From the NCBI RefSeq assembly GCF_000002865.3, contig NW_001865044.1, forward strand, positions 302,162 through 366,161: a stretch of DNA of 64,000 bases. Reading direction: 5' to 3'. The DNA comes from Monosiga brevicollis MX1 (lineage: Eukaryota > Opisthokonta > Choanoflagellata > Craspedida > Salpingoecidae). Shown piece by piece: positions 33,590 to 45,984 of this stretch. Below the pieces are notes generated by a model. The model saw nothing but the letters and a program-made list of their open reading frames with translations. It did no database searches and was not told the origin of the DNA. The stretch's first letter is position 1. Each line of letters starts with the position of its first letter. Position numbers and translations under genes: made by a program.

Positions 33590-36500
33590 TTATTGCTTGA
33601 GCATAGCACCGATATCACGAGGAGCCGGTTCACCCCGCCTCTTATCCTCCAGATCGTGTAGTGCATCCGATAGCTCTGCACGCAGGCACCGATGAGCTGA
33701 AGAAGCAAGAGTAGTGTGATGGAACGGCCAAGACTTGCACGTACCAGCAAACAAGGGTCGCTTGCCGGGCTCGTAGTCCCAGCACGTGCATAGAACGGCC
33801 CACATGTCCTTGGGACACGTGGTTGGGGGCCGCGAGGTGAGCCGTGCCCGGCCCCGCATGATCATGTCTCGTGCAGCCTCAGTTTTGAGGCGCGTAAACG
33901 GCGTGCGCCCATACATAAAAACCTCCCAGCAGGTCACGGCGTAACCCTAGCCAATGTTTGGGTGCAACGTGGTCGGTGAGAGTGGGTGACAAAGGAGCCA
34001 AAAGCCATGATGCGACGGCGCTTACATACCCAGACATCAGTGCGCTCACTGAAGACCTTGCGCAAGCCAGCCAGGGTTTCAGGTGCCATCCAGCGCACGC
34101 TCAATCGCATGACTTTGCGCAGCACAAAGCGGCCCTCTTCATCCTTTTGTTGGCTCTGACCAAAGTCGGCCAGCTTGATCAGGCAGTTGGGACCGCAGAG
34201 GACATTCCGTGCTGCATGGGCGGTTGAAAACATTGAGCAGCAATCAGAAGACGAGTCAGAAAAAGAGGTGAAAGGAAAGGGTCGCTTTGTAAGAGGCTCT
34301 GGGGATTGGACGCGTACCGGCAACATCCATGTGAACGAATCCCTACAACAGTGCGCCGCGGCCGTCAGAGAACATCGAGTCGGTGAAAAATTGCACAAAG
34401 AAGGCAAGCAGCCACCATTGGGGCCCCATTGCCCTGACTCCACAGCCCCCTGGGTGAGGTACAAGGCTTGACAGACCTTTTGATGGATGTAACTCAAAGC
34501 ATCAGCCAGCTGTCGACACATGTAAATCATTTCTAAGCTAGTCAGCTGAAGCTTGCGTTCCAAGCATGACTGCGAAGACACGGATGATGAGCGAGGGTCC
34601 AGGAAGCACTTTGGCTGCAGCTACCCTTGTCTGGCTTACCTCGAGCAAGCTCTTGAGGTTACCGTAGGCCATGTACTCTAGAACCAACATCCACGGCTTT
34701 CGCTCCATACACACGCCAACCAACTCAACCTGGGGCTCACAAGGGGTGGCGTTGAACACGGGCAGAGTTGACAGTTGCAAGGTGAGATATCAAGAGTTGG
34801 GTGGGGGCCATAGCCGCCCTGACGATGCGACGACGGCCGATGTTCATACCACGTGGGGATGCTGAAGTGCTTGCATGACGACGGCCTCACGTGCAAACTC
34901 GAGCTGCGTGGGCCAGGAAAGCAGGAAAGAAATGATGAGCCTACGAGAGAGGGGTACAGTCACTCGAGGTTTGCGCCAACCTCATCTTCGTGCTTGTTGT
35001 CCACGCGGCAGATTTTGACGGCGACGGGATGAGGGCCTTTGGTGTCATCGGACAGCTCAGCCAGATAGACCTGAGATTCAACACCAACAACGCGCGAACC
35101 TTCAGAGATGAGGTGCAGCCCTCGTCGGGAGGAGCCAGTCGAAGGCACTGACTCACCATGCCGAATTGACCCGCACCCAAGCCTTGCTGATGCTTGAGCC
35201 GTCGGCGCTCAAGCTGCATAATTTCAAAAACTTCGCCCTCGGCCGGCTCCTCGGCCTCTTCCACGGCAGCGAAGGGATCGGCAATTTGGTCTGTGCCAAT
35301 ATCACCGCCCAAAACGGCCTGTCGTGGAGCACATCAAGTCACGTTGCCAGCTCATGACATGAAGCAACGCAGCTGCAAGGATGGGGATCGCTCGAGTGCC
35401 TGCCTCTAGGACGTACCACCACCACCTCCTTTGCCAAGACGAGGCTACAGGTGTAATAGTGTGCAACGACAATCTCGTAAATGGGATCTTGATAGACCAG
35501 GACCAGGACTGTATCGGCAGCCGACTCCTGCGCACGGGACAGGGTTGAGAGTGGAGAACGGCAGCGTCTGCACTTGTGCTGGCTGAGCACTCGGCACCCA
35601 AGGGCAAGACGGGCTGGAGCTTACGGTAAGGTTAACAATGTTGCAGTAGACAGTATGTTCCAAAGAGCACGTCGTGATGGCGTGGCCCATTTCCACATCC
35701 ACGGAGCTAGATACATACACGAGCATGGCAATGCCGAGTGGGTTCCATGAGTCACGCGCAAGTGGGTGTTGTAACACACAAAGCCGAGGGAGGCAGTGGT
35801 TGGGCGCATGTGGAAACAAGAAGCAAACGCACCGGATGCTATCAGCTGTCAGCTCCAAATAGACGGGGGTGGCCGTCTGCTCACTGGCAAAGATGGCGCG
35901 GAGAACAGCCACCAGCATCTCCTGATCGTTTTCAGAGTCGAGAGTGGGAATGTGAGTAAGGCCGCCACTGCCGAGGTAGTGAACCTCGTAAGATCGGCGG
36001 GCCGGCTCCTCGAGATCGGAACCGTCCTATAGTAGGGGCCATGTGGCAGTCCGGGCACAAGTTGCGCGTGAGGGTCAGCACATGGCGTACGCCAAGAATG
36101 TGGCGCTGGGCGTGCAGTTCGTACGCGCTGGGATTGGGCAATCTTCAAGAGTTCCCCGCCGAGTTCATTGTCGTAAGCTTCAACGAGGATATCTGGCCAC
36201 GGCAGATGTCAGGCCCCGCAGGAGGAAGGAGTGAGTCAAGCGGGAGAGGGCTGAGCAACCCAAGCCCAAGGCTGTGAGCAGGAGGCAACCAACCGGGTAA
36301 GACGGCGCGCACAACATAAAGGAGCTCGGTCCGCTCGGGCGGATCGAGACAAATCTCCTTGAGTTTGTCCACAAAGGCATGCATGTCCTACGAGCATGTG
36401 GCCCCGAAAAAGACCAGGGCGAGAAGGGATGGACGTGAGCGATTAACGCGAAGCAAGTCTGGGGCAACCGGCACTTGCAAAAGGGGACCTGGTTGGTCAT

Positions 36501-36593
36501 AAAGTCTTTCAAGACTTGGTTAAAGGTGCGGGCGACCTTGACGTCCAAAAGACGGGTGAAGGCCTCCTTGAAGGCAGCATAGCCTTCACTCAT
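33590..36593 (-). CDS. Cytoplasmic tyrosine kinase with harmonin-homology-like and PTB domains
   Basis: Start ATG 36593. Exons 1-3 encode RTFNQVLKDFMTNQ, HAFVDKLKEICLDPPERTEL, LLYVVRAVLP and DILVEAYDNE, resembling the second half of the harmonin homology domain (HHD) of harmonin/whirlin/CCM2. The next exons read as a PTB domain: RSYEVHYLGSGGL, MLVAVLRAIFAS, VYLELTADSIR, GHAITTCSLEHTVYCNIVN and DPIYEIVVAHYYTCSLVLAK. After an acidic linker comes the kinase: G-loop GAGQFGMV, VAVK lysine (about 35015), alpha-C Glu in LEFAREAVVMQAL, hinge region VLEYMAYGNL, catalytic VHMDVAARNVL (split by an intron near 34205-34325), DFG in LADFGQS, RWMAPETL, and GYAVTCWEVFMYGRTPF to ML-type end. VAARN and WMAPE mark the tyrosine kinase group. 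Odd: HRD is HMD and the activation loop has no Tyr. No SH2, membrane helix or signal seen. Further 5' exons up to 37074 are possible (a frame with VDRAPVIVGLQRFALVAWPD at 36795-36895). Confidence 0.8.
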
Positions 36594-37254
36594 GGCTGTG
36601 GTGCTGTTTGATCACGCTGGAGGGGTGCGACGCGTTCATCCAAAGGAAGGAGAGTTCGAGTGAGACCATGAGGAGATCACCAGCGATCCCAGGCCCCAAC
36701 CAAGTCAGTCCGTGAAGGTCATTGGGGCCGCGGCCATGAACCACAAAAAAAAACCCCCTGGCTGGCGAGCTGGCGGAAGCACCGGCGATCTTACCTTGTT
36801 GGCCACAACCTCCAGGCCGTGTCCTATGGTAAAATCTGGCCACGCCACCAAGGCAAATCGCTGCAGGCCCACAATCACCGGCGCCCTGTCCACCTCTTAA
36901 TGGAGCCCCAAAGCAGGCGGCGAATGCGGCGCAGCGACCGATGAACCCGTGAAGGCGGAGGTGGCGGAGGTGGTGGCGGGGCGGGAAGGGGCACGTTGGT
37001 GCGCACAGCCAAAATATAGCGCAGACAACTTTACCCGGTTTTCGATGAAGACGTGTTGTCAACATATGTTTCAATCACTTGTGCATTCGTGTGTTGTAAA
37101 CAGATGTTTGGTATGGCAGACCCATGACATGATGACGAGAAGTGACGCCGCAACCGCGTGCCCCCCATATGCCACCAGAACCAAAACAATGTGGTGGTTA
37201 GCATCCCTCCTTGATGGCGGTTTAGGTAGAATTTGGAGACATTGGTGGCATGCT

Positions 37255-37355
37255 GCCCTGTCTGTGTCGCTGTCTCTGTCTGTGTCTGGGTCTGTGTCTC
37301 TGCCTCTGTCTCCGTCTCCTCTCTTTCTCTGTCTCTGTCTCTCTGTCTCTGTCTC
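37255..37355 (+). repeat. Imperfect TCTGTG/TCTCTG repeat
   Basis: Degenerate pyrimidine/TG repeat; produces spurious Arg/Glu/Asp-rich frames on the minus strand. Confidence 0.9.
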
Positions 37356-37633
37356 CTGTTCGAGCGCTTGAAGTGGCAGCGCCGTGCCAGTCAACGGTCG
37401 TGGTGGAACTGACAGCGGCTTGACCACAAGATTGCGCGCGATCTAGAGGCGCGCGGAACTGTTTGTGTTGAGCTCCAATACAGAAGAGGCATGATACCAT
37501 GGTGCACCGTGCCATCTCGAAAAACTTCAGCCCACAAAGCCAAGCTATCCTTGTCGCAACAATGTCATATCCACACAGATACACACACACACACACACGG
37601 CCCACACACGGCCCACACATGTATCCAATGTAA

Positions 37634-37634
<1 letters not shown>

Positions 37635-37720
<86 letters not shown>
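37635..37720 (+). repeat. GT microsatellite, 43 units
   Basis: An uninterrupted TG run about 350 bases upstream of the ABC transporter start. Confidence 0.97.
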
Positions 37721-37723
<3 letters not shown>

Positions 37724-37753
37724 ATTTACATTCTTTCTCTCATTCTCTCATTT

Positions 37754-37894
<141 letters not shown>

Positions 37895-38067
37895 TTACTA
37901 GGAGGGGGGCTGTGTGTCAAGCGGTCTCCTGGGGAGGTGTTGGGCCATTGGGGAGAGAAGAAGCAAGACCAAGTCGGGATCGGCCTGGGTAGCTTTGGTG
38001 GTGATTTGGCTCGGACTGTGGAGGTCCTTGGCCGACTGCTAGACGCACCAGCGCCAGCACCAGCACC

Positions 38068-41000
38068 ATGGCAAACTTTGGGGCGCCAGAGGATGCGCTC
38101 GACTTGGCTCGCTCCGAATCGTACATGCAAGCCACCTTGGATCACCAGTACGCCCGCACTGTGGCGGTACGTTGGAAGCAGTCAATGCATTGCTGGCACT
38201 GGCTCGAGGTTCCGCCCACCACAGCCGCCTGTCCGATTCACCCGTACATCCGCACCCTGGGTCCACTGGTCCACATGTCAAATAGGATGACGATTTGTTG
38301 GTGAGCGCCGTTCCGGACGTCAATGATCCCGACCTAGCTGCCCCGCCCGAACTCAATGGGCGCGCTGCCCCGGCCCCAACCTCGGTTATCGAGGCCAGCC
38401 TCTTGGCGGATGAAATTCCTCTCACCACGGATGCCGACACCCCCGATGCCGACGCCATGAGCCTGGGCCTGCGCTCCACCCTGGAACAGCAGGCTTTTCG
38501 CCCCATGCCCGCACGCACCGTCAACATCCTGCGTCGGGCTATTTTTGGCTGGGTCACCCCCTTGGTCAAGCTCGGTCATCGCACCGTGCTCAACCTTGCC
38601 GATCTTCTGCCCCTGGGTACCGCCATGACCACGGCCCATACTATTCATCACTTTCACGAGGCCTGGGAGAAGGAAGTCCGCGACGTATGCTCGCCGCTCC
38701 ACTCCAATTGTCCACCCCATTGACGTGCCTATTTGCCGTCGCCGCCAACATCACCACCGGCAATACCCCCGCTCATCTACAACCACATGACTCTCTGTTG
38801 CCGCTGCCCACCCCCACCCCTGCTTGCCCTTAGCGTGGACCGGAAGCCGCCTCGCCAGCACGCGTCATTTACCAGCTGCATAAAGGCAAAATGTGGCTTA
38901 CCTTCTTCCTCATGTATGTCAGCCCTCTGGTGTTTCACAAGGCATGACTGCGGCATCGAAGCCACCCTTGGCATCTGGCCCGCGCTTCTACCTCATGGCC
39001 CGCATCTCAACCCACGCACGCCCTCTCGCGCATCTGCCCCGCTTTGAGCAGGCTCTGTTGGCTTCTCTTTTTCATGCTCTCCCCAATCTTCTTCATGCGC
39101 GAGCTGACCGACTATATGAGCGCCAACAGTGACAAGACCGTGGGCTATGGTGTTTTCTTGGCCATTGGCTATGTAATCTGTGAAGCACTGCGCTCGCTTT
39201 TTGCCCATCAATACTGGTGCGTCCAAAGTCAGGCAATCGTTTGCGCTGGCGCATCCCCGTGCTGACACCACGGCGCGCTGATCGCACCTTTAACTCAACA
39301 CAGGTTCAGCGCAGCCACGATTGGCACTGGACTTCGCAGCATGATGTATGGCGCCGTGTACCACAAGGCCATTCAGCTGCGCGATCTAAGTGGCTACAGC
39401 GTTGGCGAGCTCGTCAATCTGAGTTCCAGCGATGGTCAACGTCTCTTCGGTCGGTGCCTGTGTACTTGATACGTACCAGGTCTCAAACCCTGACACCTCT
39501 AGCCTACCACTCGTTGGCGCCCCTTCACGATTCTGCCTCTCTGCCTCGCGCTGACTGCTGCCTTCTTGCTCGCAGACGCGTCAACAATGACCTGCTTCAT
39601 TGGAACGTCGCTCCTTATGACCATTGTGGTCGTTGTTGTCACTTCCCTCTACGTGGGTCCCTTTGCCATCTTGGGCTGCAGTATCTACGTATTTATGATC
39701 CCACTCCAGTCAATCGTGGCGAAATACTCGGGCACCCTGCGTCGCCGCGGCGTTGTTCTCACCGATCAACGCATCCGTCTCATGAGCGAGCTCCTCAACA
39801 GCATGAAGCTGGTCAAGGTGTGTCGCACCCTGCAGGCCGTGCCGTTTTTGTTTTTGTTTTTTTTTTTGTTGTGTGTGTGTGTGTGTTGTATGCCACGTTG
39901 AAGACTCTAGCTCACTCATCGACCATCACCCTGGGATGCCATCCTAGATGTACGCCTGGGAAAAACCTTTCACAGAGCGCATTGCCGCCATCCGCGAACA
40001 AGAACGTGGCGTCCTCACAATCGCCGCCTACATCCAGTCGGGCCTGGCCAGCATTGTGCCCGTGGCCCCAGTTTGCGCCGGGGTCTTGACCTTTTCTCTT
40101 ACGGCTGCAACCGGTGGAGATGTTTCCGCCAGTGACGCCTTTGCCACCCTGGCCCTCTTCAATCTGATGCGATTCTCCTTTGCCACAGTGCCACGTGCCG
40201 TGCGGGTACGTGTGGTATCGTTGCGTACTCTGTTGTTGCACACCACCACATCACGTCACAAACCCCCATTTGTGTATTGCACCCCCCCCCCCAAAACCCC
40301 TGATAGGCGCTCTCTGAAACCATGGTGGGCTTGCAACGCTTGAAGCGATTTCTTCTACTCGAAAATCGACAGATCAGGTTTCCCGCACCCCTCAAAAGCT
40401 CCAACGTGATTGAAATCAGCAATGCAACCGTTGCTTGGACCGCCGTCACCCACACCCCCACCACCGGTGATCCAAAAAAAAAAGGTGGGCTCGCCCGCTC
40501 TCACGCTTTCCGCTGCCGTCGACACCACACCAAAGGAAGATGAACATCAACACGTGAGCTCTGACCGCCATGATGTCCTCCCTCTGGTTTAACAGACAAG
40601 GTCAAGCGGCGCCGTGCTCGCAAATCAGCAAACAGCGAAGCAGCCTTGCCAGAACCTCAAGACATACCCGTCCTATTCGACATTAACCTTCACGTCCCGC
40701 GTGGCCAGCTGATCGGTGTTTGCGGCGGCGTTGGCTCGGGCAAGAGCTCGCTGTTGAGTGCCATCATCGGGCAGATGAAGGTTCAATCAGGCCAAATTCG
40801 CTGTGGTGACCGCATCGCCTATGTCTCACAGCAAGCATGGATTCAGTTCATGTCGCTCAAGGAAAACATCCTTTTTGGCGAGGTCGGGCTGCGTCGTCAA
40901 CATTGTGCTAGCCTCACGCCACGCCTTTATCAAGTCCCGGCTTCTTCATGTTCCTTCGTTTGTTGTTATTTTCATATTTGTTGCATAGGATTTCGATGAG

Positions 41001-44000
41001 GAAAAGTACAAGCACGCTCTACACGTGGCTTGTTTGGAGCCAGATCTCGAAGCCTTGCCAGGCGGCGATGCAACTGAAATTGGGTAAGCCCTAGTCTATA
41101 TTGAGCGCAGACGGCAGCGGGGCACGACAGTATCCGGCCCGCAAACTGCTTTCAAAGCCTTGTGGCACAGTGTACATCAGAAAGAAACTCATGCTATGAT
41201 TTGCTGTCGCTCAACTCCAGTGAACGTGGCATCAATCTCAGTGGAGGTAGGTCGCGAGTTGCAGCGCCCGTAATCAACGCCAGACCCTACCTCACCCCTG
41301 TCCCCGGCGTTCGATGTGGCAACAGGACAAAAGCAACGCGTGAGCCTGGCAAGGGCTGTTTATAGTGATTGTGATATCTACCTCCTGGGTACGAACGGAG
41401 CCACACTCCACGCACTCGTGCGCCCATCCGCCACAAGACCAAAATCTTGAGCACTTCACTTTCGTCTACTCCCGCCCGCCACGCTTCTTCACCGTTCTTA
41501 TGCTCGACTGACCATGCACCCTCTAGACGATCCTCTGAGTGCGGTTGATGCCAACGTGGGTCGCCACATCTTTGAAAAGTGCCTTCGCGGAAGCTTGCGC
41601 GGCAAAACGGTTGTCTTTGTTACACATCAGCTCCAGGTTGGCCCTTTGCTTCAAGGTCATGGCTAAAGCGCCAACCCCAACCTATCAAACTCCGCCTTCA
41701 ACTACTTACGCTGCTGGGATTTTCCAACACCACGATGTCGGTGCGCAGTTCCTGCCCCAATGCGACCGTGTGATATACATGGAAGGTGGACGCGTGGCTC
41801 AAGATGGCACCTACGCTGAACTCATCGCGGAAGGTGCTGGTGCGTATAAATGCACACACGATCACGGCTCGGGCGTTCATGGGTGCAATGCGACACAGCT
41901 CCCTCACGCAGACTTTTGAAAAAACTTGATAGGCTTCTCGGCTCTGATTCAGGCCCGCGAGCAGTTGGATTCAAATGAGGCAGAAGACGAGCCAACTCTG
42001 CGTACGAATGATGGTGATCGGCTTGCATCACAAACTACAACCTCCTCAGTGCTTCCCCAGACCAATACCCCAACACCCAGCCGCCTTGAAAGCAAGCGTG
42101 AGCGTCGTTCGACCCTTGGGCAGCTCGTTCGCAATCTCGTGGAAGAGCGCCAGCAAAACGGTAAAGTGGGCTCAGACGCCCCCTCGATCAAAACTATTGC
42201 TGAAGCTGAGGACACTAAATCTACAAAGGAAGAACCCTCTGAACCCAAAAAGGACGGTCAACAACTCGTACAAGCAGAGTTGCGCGAAAAGGGCGCCGTC
42301 AACCTCTCGACCTACTCCAAAGTCAGTGACTGTCTCAGAATGTGGTCGATTTTGATTTTAGTTTTGTTTTTGAAAGGAGGTCCCACCACTCGCTCACGAA
42401 TGGCCGTTTCCTCGTTGGCATTCCCGATGGCACAGTACGCCCGGGCCTCGGGTGGTATGGCCGTGGCCATTTTCGTCCTTTTTCTTTTCATCCTGGCCGT
42501 CGCCTTGAAAAATGCCTCGGACATTTTCTTGAGCTGGTGGCTGGGCCAAGGTGACGGAGACGACACCAATGCGGCTGATCCCGGCAACATTTCGGACAAT
42601 GACAACGTGGATACATACAGCCTCATTTACGGCATGAGTGCCGTCGCTTTACTGCTTGTCACGGCCTTCCGTGCTTTCCTATACAACCAGCGCGTACTGG
42701 CTGCTTCGACCCATCTACATTCTCAGGCGAGTCCATGCGTCGTCATTATTCTCGTGACGGCTGACCTCGTGCTGCTTGTATGGGCGTATTGGCAAGTACT
42801 GGAGTAGTGCTGACGATGCATCTTGAGATAGGTCTTTGCCAAGATTATGCAGGCCCCCATGGCATTCTTCGACTCAACGCCTACGGGCCGAATCCTCAAC
42901 CGCTTTGCAAAGGTCAGCCGAAGCACCACTAATTTTGATACCCACATCGAATGATGACTAGTGCCAGGCGCTGTTACCATCACCCCCTCAGGTCTGACCA
43001 ACACCGCTCGTGTCATGTGCCTTTCCCACAGGACCTGGATGACGTCGATGTCCAATTACCTGCGGTGTTGGAGCAACTCCTGCAAAACATGTTCTTGATC
43101 ATTTTCTCGCTGGGTGTTGTAGCGTGTGCGTATCAAGCAGCTTCGTCTTGAACTTGTTCCTGATGCGAAATGCTATTAAGATCAACTCTCACCCTGCCCC
43201 GCCCGTGGCGCTTCAATGCAGATGTTGTTCCATGGTTCCTCATTCCGTTGGTGCCCATCATGTGCTTCTACGTGTACCTCGTTCGTTACTTCCGACCAAC
43301 TCAACGCGAGACCAAGCGCCTGGATAACATTTCTCGCAGCCCACTCTTTTCCCATCTGACCGCTACTCTGCAAGGTGTGGCTCGCTTCACTTTCCGCGCC
43401 TTGCCAACTGAGCAAATTGCTCTCGACTATGCCTGCCTGGAGGACATGAAAGATGCTCACTTTGCTCTCGATAACCCAACTATTCGGTCTTCAATCAGGC
43501 TTGCCCACCCTTCATGCTTTTGCAAAAGAACGGCCGTTTTTGCGCGAGCTGTGTTTGCGTTTGGACGAAAATACCATGGCGTTTTATTCATTTTGGTGTA
43601 TGTCGCTGACGCGTTACTTGAATAACTCTTTGAGATTGCTTTGCTTCTGACCAGGTTGATCAGATGGATCAAAAGCTGACCCGCCCTCCTCCGCTCTGAA
43701 CTTCTGCGTAGACTCGAGCCGCTGGTTCGCGTATCGCCTGGACTTTGTGACCATCATGCTGACGGCCTCTGTGGCCGTGCTCATGCTCATTCTTCGCAAT
43801 GACATTGATCCAGAGCTGGCAGGCCTTGGTCTTCTTTGTAAGCCGGCTGCTCGTGTACCTTGATCCGTCCCCAACACATTATCTACCACACGATGCCCGA
43901 GCATTTATTTCCTGATCCTGGCTGCTCCGCTTCGGTTGTGACTGGCAGATGTTTCTTCCTTGGGTGGCATGTTTCAATTCACCACGCGGTAAGCTCGCTA

Positions 44001-45610
44001 GCAAGTGTGCTGGAGCCCGATCTTGACTGATGACGACTGTTTGCGATCAAGCTTCCTTCTGTGCATTCTTGGAAGCTCAAGCTCACTCACTTTTTTATTT
44101 TTTTATTTTTTATTTTTTTTTTTTTTTTTTCATTGTTCTTGGTGACCGTAGCCTTACGGCTGAGACAGAGGCGCGTTTTACGGCCGTTGAGCGCATCACT
44201 GGGTACATTACTGACCTACCAAGTGAAGCACCCGCGCAACGCCCTGAGGATCCCCCGGCCAATGTCTGGCCCAGTGCTGGCGGCATTACCTTTCGCGACG
44301 TTTTCGTTCGGTATCGTCCCGATCTGCCACCAGTTTTGCGCAACATCAGCTTTGACATCAAGCCCTGTGAAAAAATTGGCATTGCCGGTCGTACTGGTTG
44401 GTTTTTCTTGCATTGACGCGTGAACCTTTGCGCCTCGCTCACACGATTTCCAACACCCATGTACTTTGCAAACTCAACCGAATTGCCTGGCGTGCCCGTT
44501 TATGCATGTGTGTATGGCCTGGGCAGGAAGCGGTAAGAGCACCCTCATGCTGGTGCTGTATCGGCTGTTGGAACTGGAAAGCGGCTCCATTGAGATTGAT
44601 GGACGAAGCATCGCCGAGCTGGGCCTTCACACGCTGCGTTCCAAGCTTGCTATCATCCCCCAGGTCAGCCACACAGGTTCCTCTGCTCCAGACTTGAGCC
44701 TGAGGGATTGGAAGATGCGTTCTGCGGCGTGATGTGTTTTGCCCTATCTCACCTTGTCGCGCCCTCCCAATCAGGACCCTACCATGTTTGTGGGGACGGT
44801 GCGTAGCAACCTGGACCCCTTTGATGAGGCCACAGATGAGGCTCTCTGGGATGCGTTGGAGAAGGCCCACTTGAAGCAAACCATTCAGGCCCTGCCTTCA
44901 GGCCTCATGTCACCGGTCCGTACGACGCGATTGAATCTGCTCAACTCCAACCCAGCTGGATCAGGCTGATGCCCAATCCAAACGCTTGTCTCACACCAAT
45001 TCACGCTTTTGAATAGGTGGTTGAGAATGGCGAGAACTTTTCCGTGGGCGAACGACAGCTGCTGTGCCTCGCTCGGTTCGTAGCGTTCTCTCACAAGGCT
45101 GAAAAATACCTCTTTCCTGGCCTGCTGGCATGCTGCGCGCTGCATGCATATCAAGCTCGCGCAGCAATGCGCTCACGAAGAACTAGACCTCATTCGTCTC
45201 ATCTCAACGCATGTTCTGCAGGGCGCTGCTTCGAGACAGTCGAATCCTGTTGCTGGATGAAGCCACAAGCTCGGCCGATGCCAAGACGGACCAAGCCATT
45301 CAAGACACAATTGAGCGGGAGTTTTCGGGCAAACGTACCTTGCTGATTATCGCGCACCGGTACGCGCGCACCCTCAGCACGCCCTTCTGCAGACTCCCAT
45401 GGACGCTGCCCCACACACGTGATTTATTCTCATCCGAGCGTGCTCTTGGGTAGACTGGATACTATTGTGGACGCGGATCGTATCATGGTTCTTGATGATG
45501 GCGAGCTCATGGAATTTGATTCTCCGGAAACGCTGCTGGCAAACTCCTCGTCCCGGTTCGCACAATTGGTTGCCAATGCAGCTGTCATGGAGAACGCCAA
45601 CGGCCATTAG
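38068..45610 (+). CDS. ABCC/MRP-type ABC transporter (full length, no TMD0)
   Basis: Exports organic anions or conjugates using ATP. Start at CACCATGG (38068). The N-terminus is soluble, then [20 protein letters not shown] opens the ABCC core without a TMD0. TMD1 exons include [28 protein letters not shown] and [13 protein letters not shown] (the MRP YAWE motif). NBD1: GGVGSGKSS (about 40720), [10 protein letters not shown]-loop, LSGGQKQR, and [10 protein letters not shown] with Asp in place of the catalytic Glu, as in ABCC NBD1s. A charged linker of about 140 residues follows. TMD2: [13 protein letters not shown] and [21 protein letters not shown]2: GRTGSGKST split by intron 44397-44526, [44 protein letters not shown] and IAHRLDTI. 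Ends NANGH at 45610. About 20 introns, one with a T-rich tract at 44095-44130. Substrate unknown. Confidence 0.92.
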
Positions 45611-45984
45611 TGTAGGATGTCTTCTGACTCTTGAGAGTGTTTGACGGCACGCAGCTGTCACCATAGGCAATTGAGTTTACAGCACGAACTGTGGCGAGCG
45701 TAAGACTTTCTTCTCGGGCGTCAAGAGCCATGAAATTGAGGTGGCAGATGGGTTTTGTTTGTGGTTATTCGTTGATGTATGTTACTTTTGAAAAGATACC
45801 TTGTCAGGAGCGAGTCAATTCGAAGAGTACGGGGAGGCCAAAGGGCGAGCACGCTTGCTGTTTCCAGCACCCCTGGGCCCCCCTTGGTGACGCACGGCGT
45901 CAAAGAGGGTAGGTACAAATCAAGACACGAAACAAAGGACACAAAGTCAGGTGGAGGCCAAATGTGCAACAGGGGCTTTGCGAC
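45611..45984. other. Convergent intergenic space
   Basis: 3' flanks of the ABC transporter (+) and transhydrogenase (-) genes; no gene seen. Confidence 0.7.

Noticed and set aside
36586-37074. Single 162-residue minus-strand protein upstream of the kinase
   Set aside because: The frame is interrupted by likely GT-AG introns. At most short pieces of it are 5' exons of the kinase gene, which I could not join in phase with confidence.
39217-40089. 290-residue plus-strand frame inside the ABC transporter gene
   Set aside because: It crosses real introns in the wrong frame. The transporter exons in this span use other frames and carry the family motifs.
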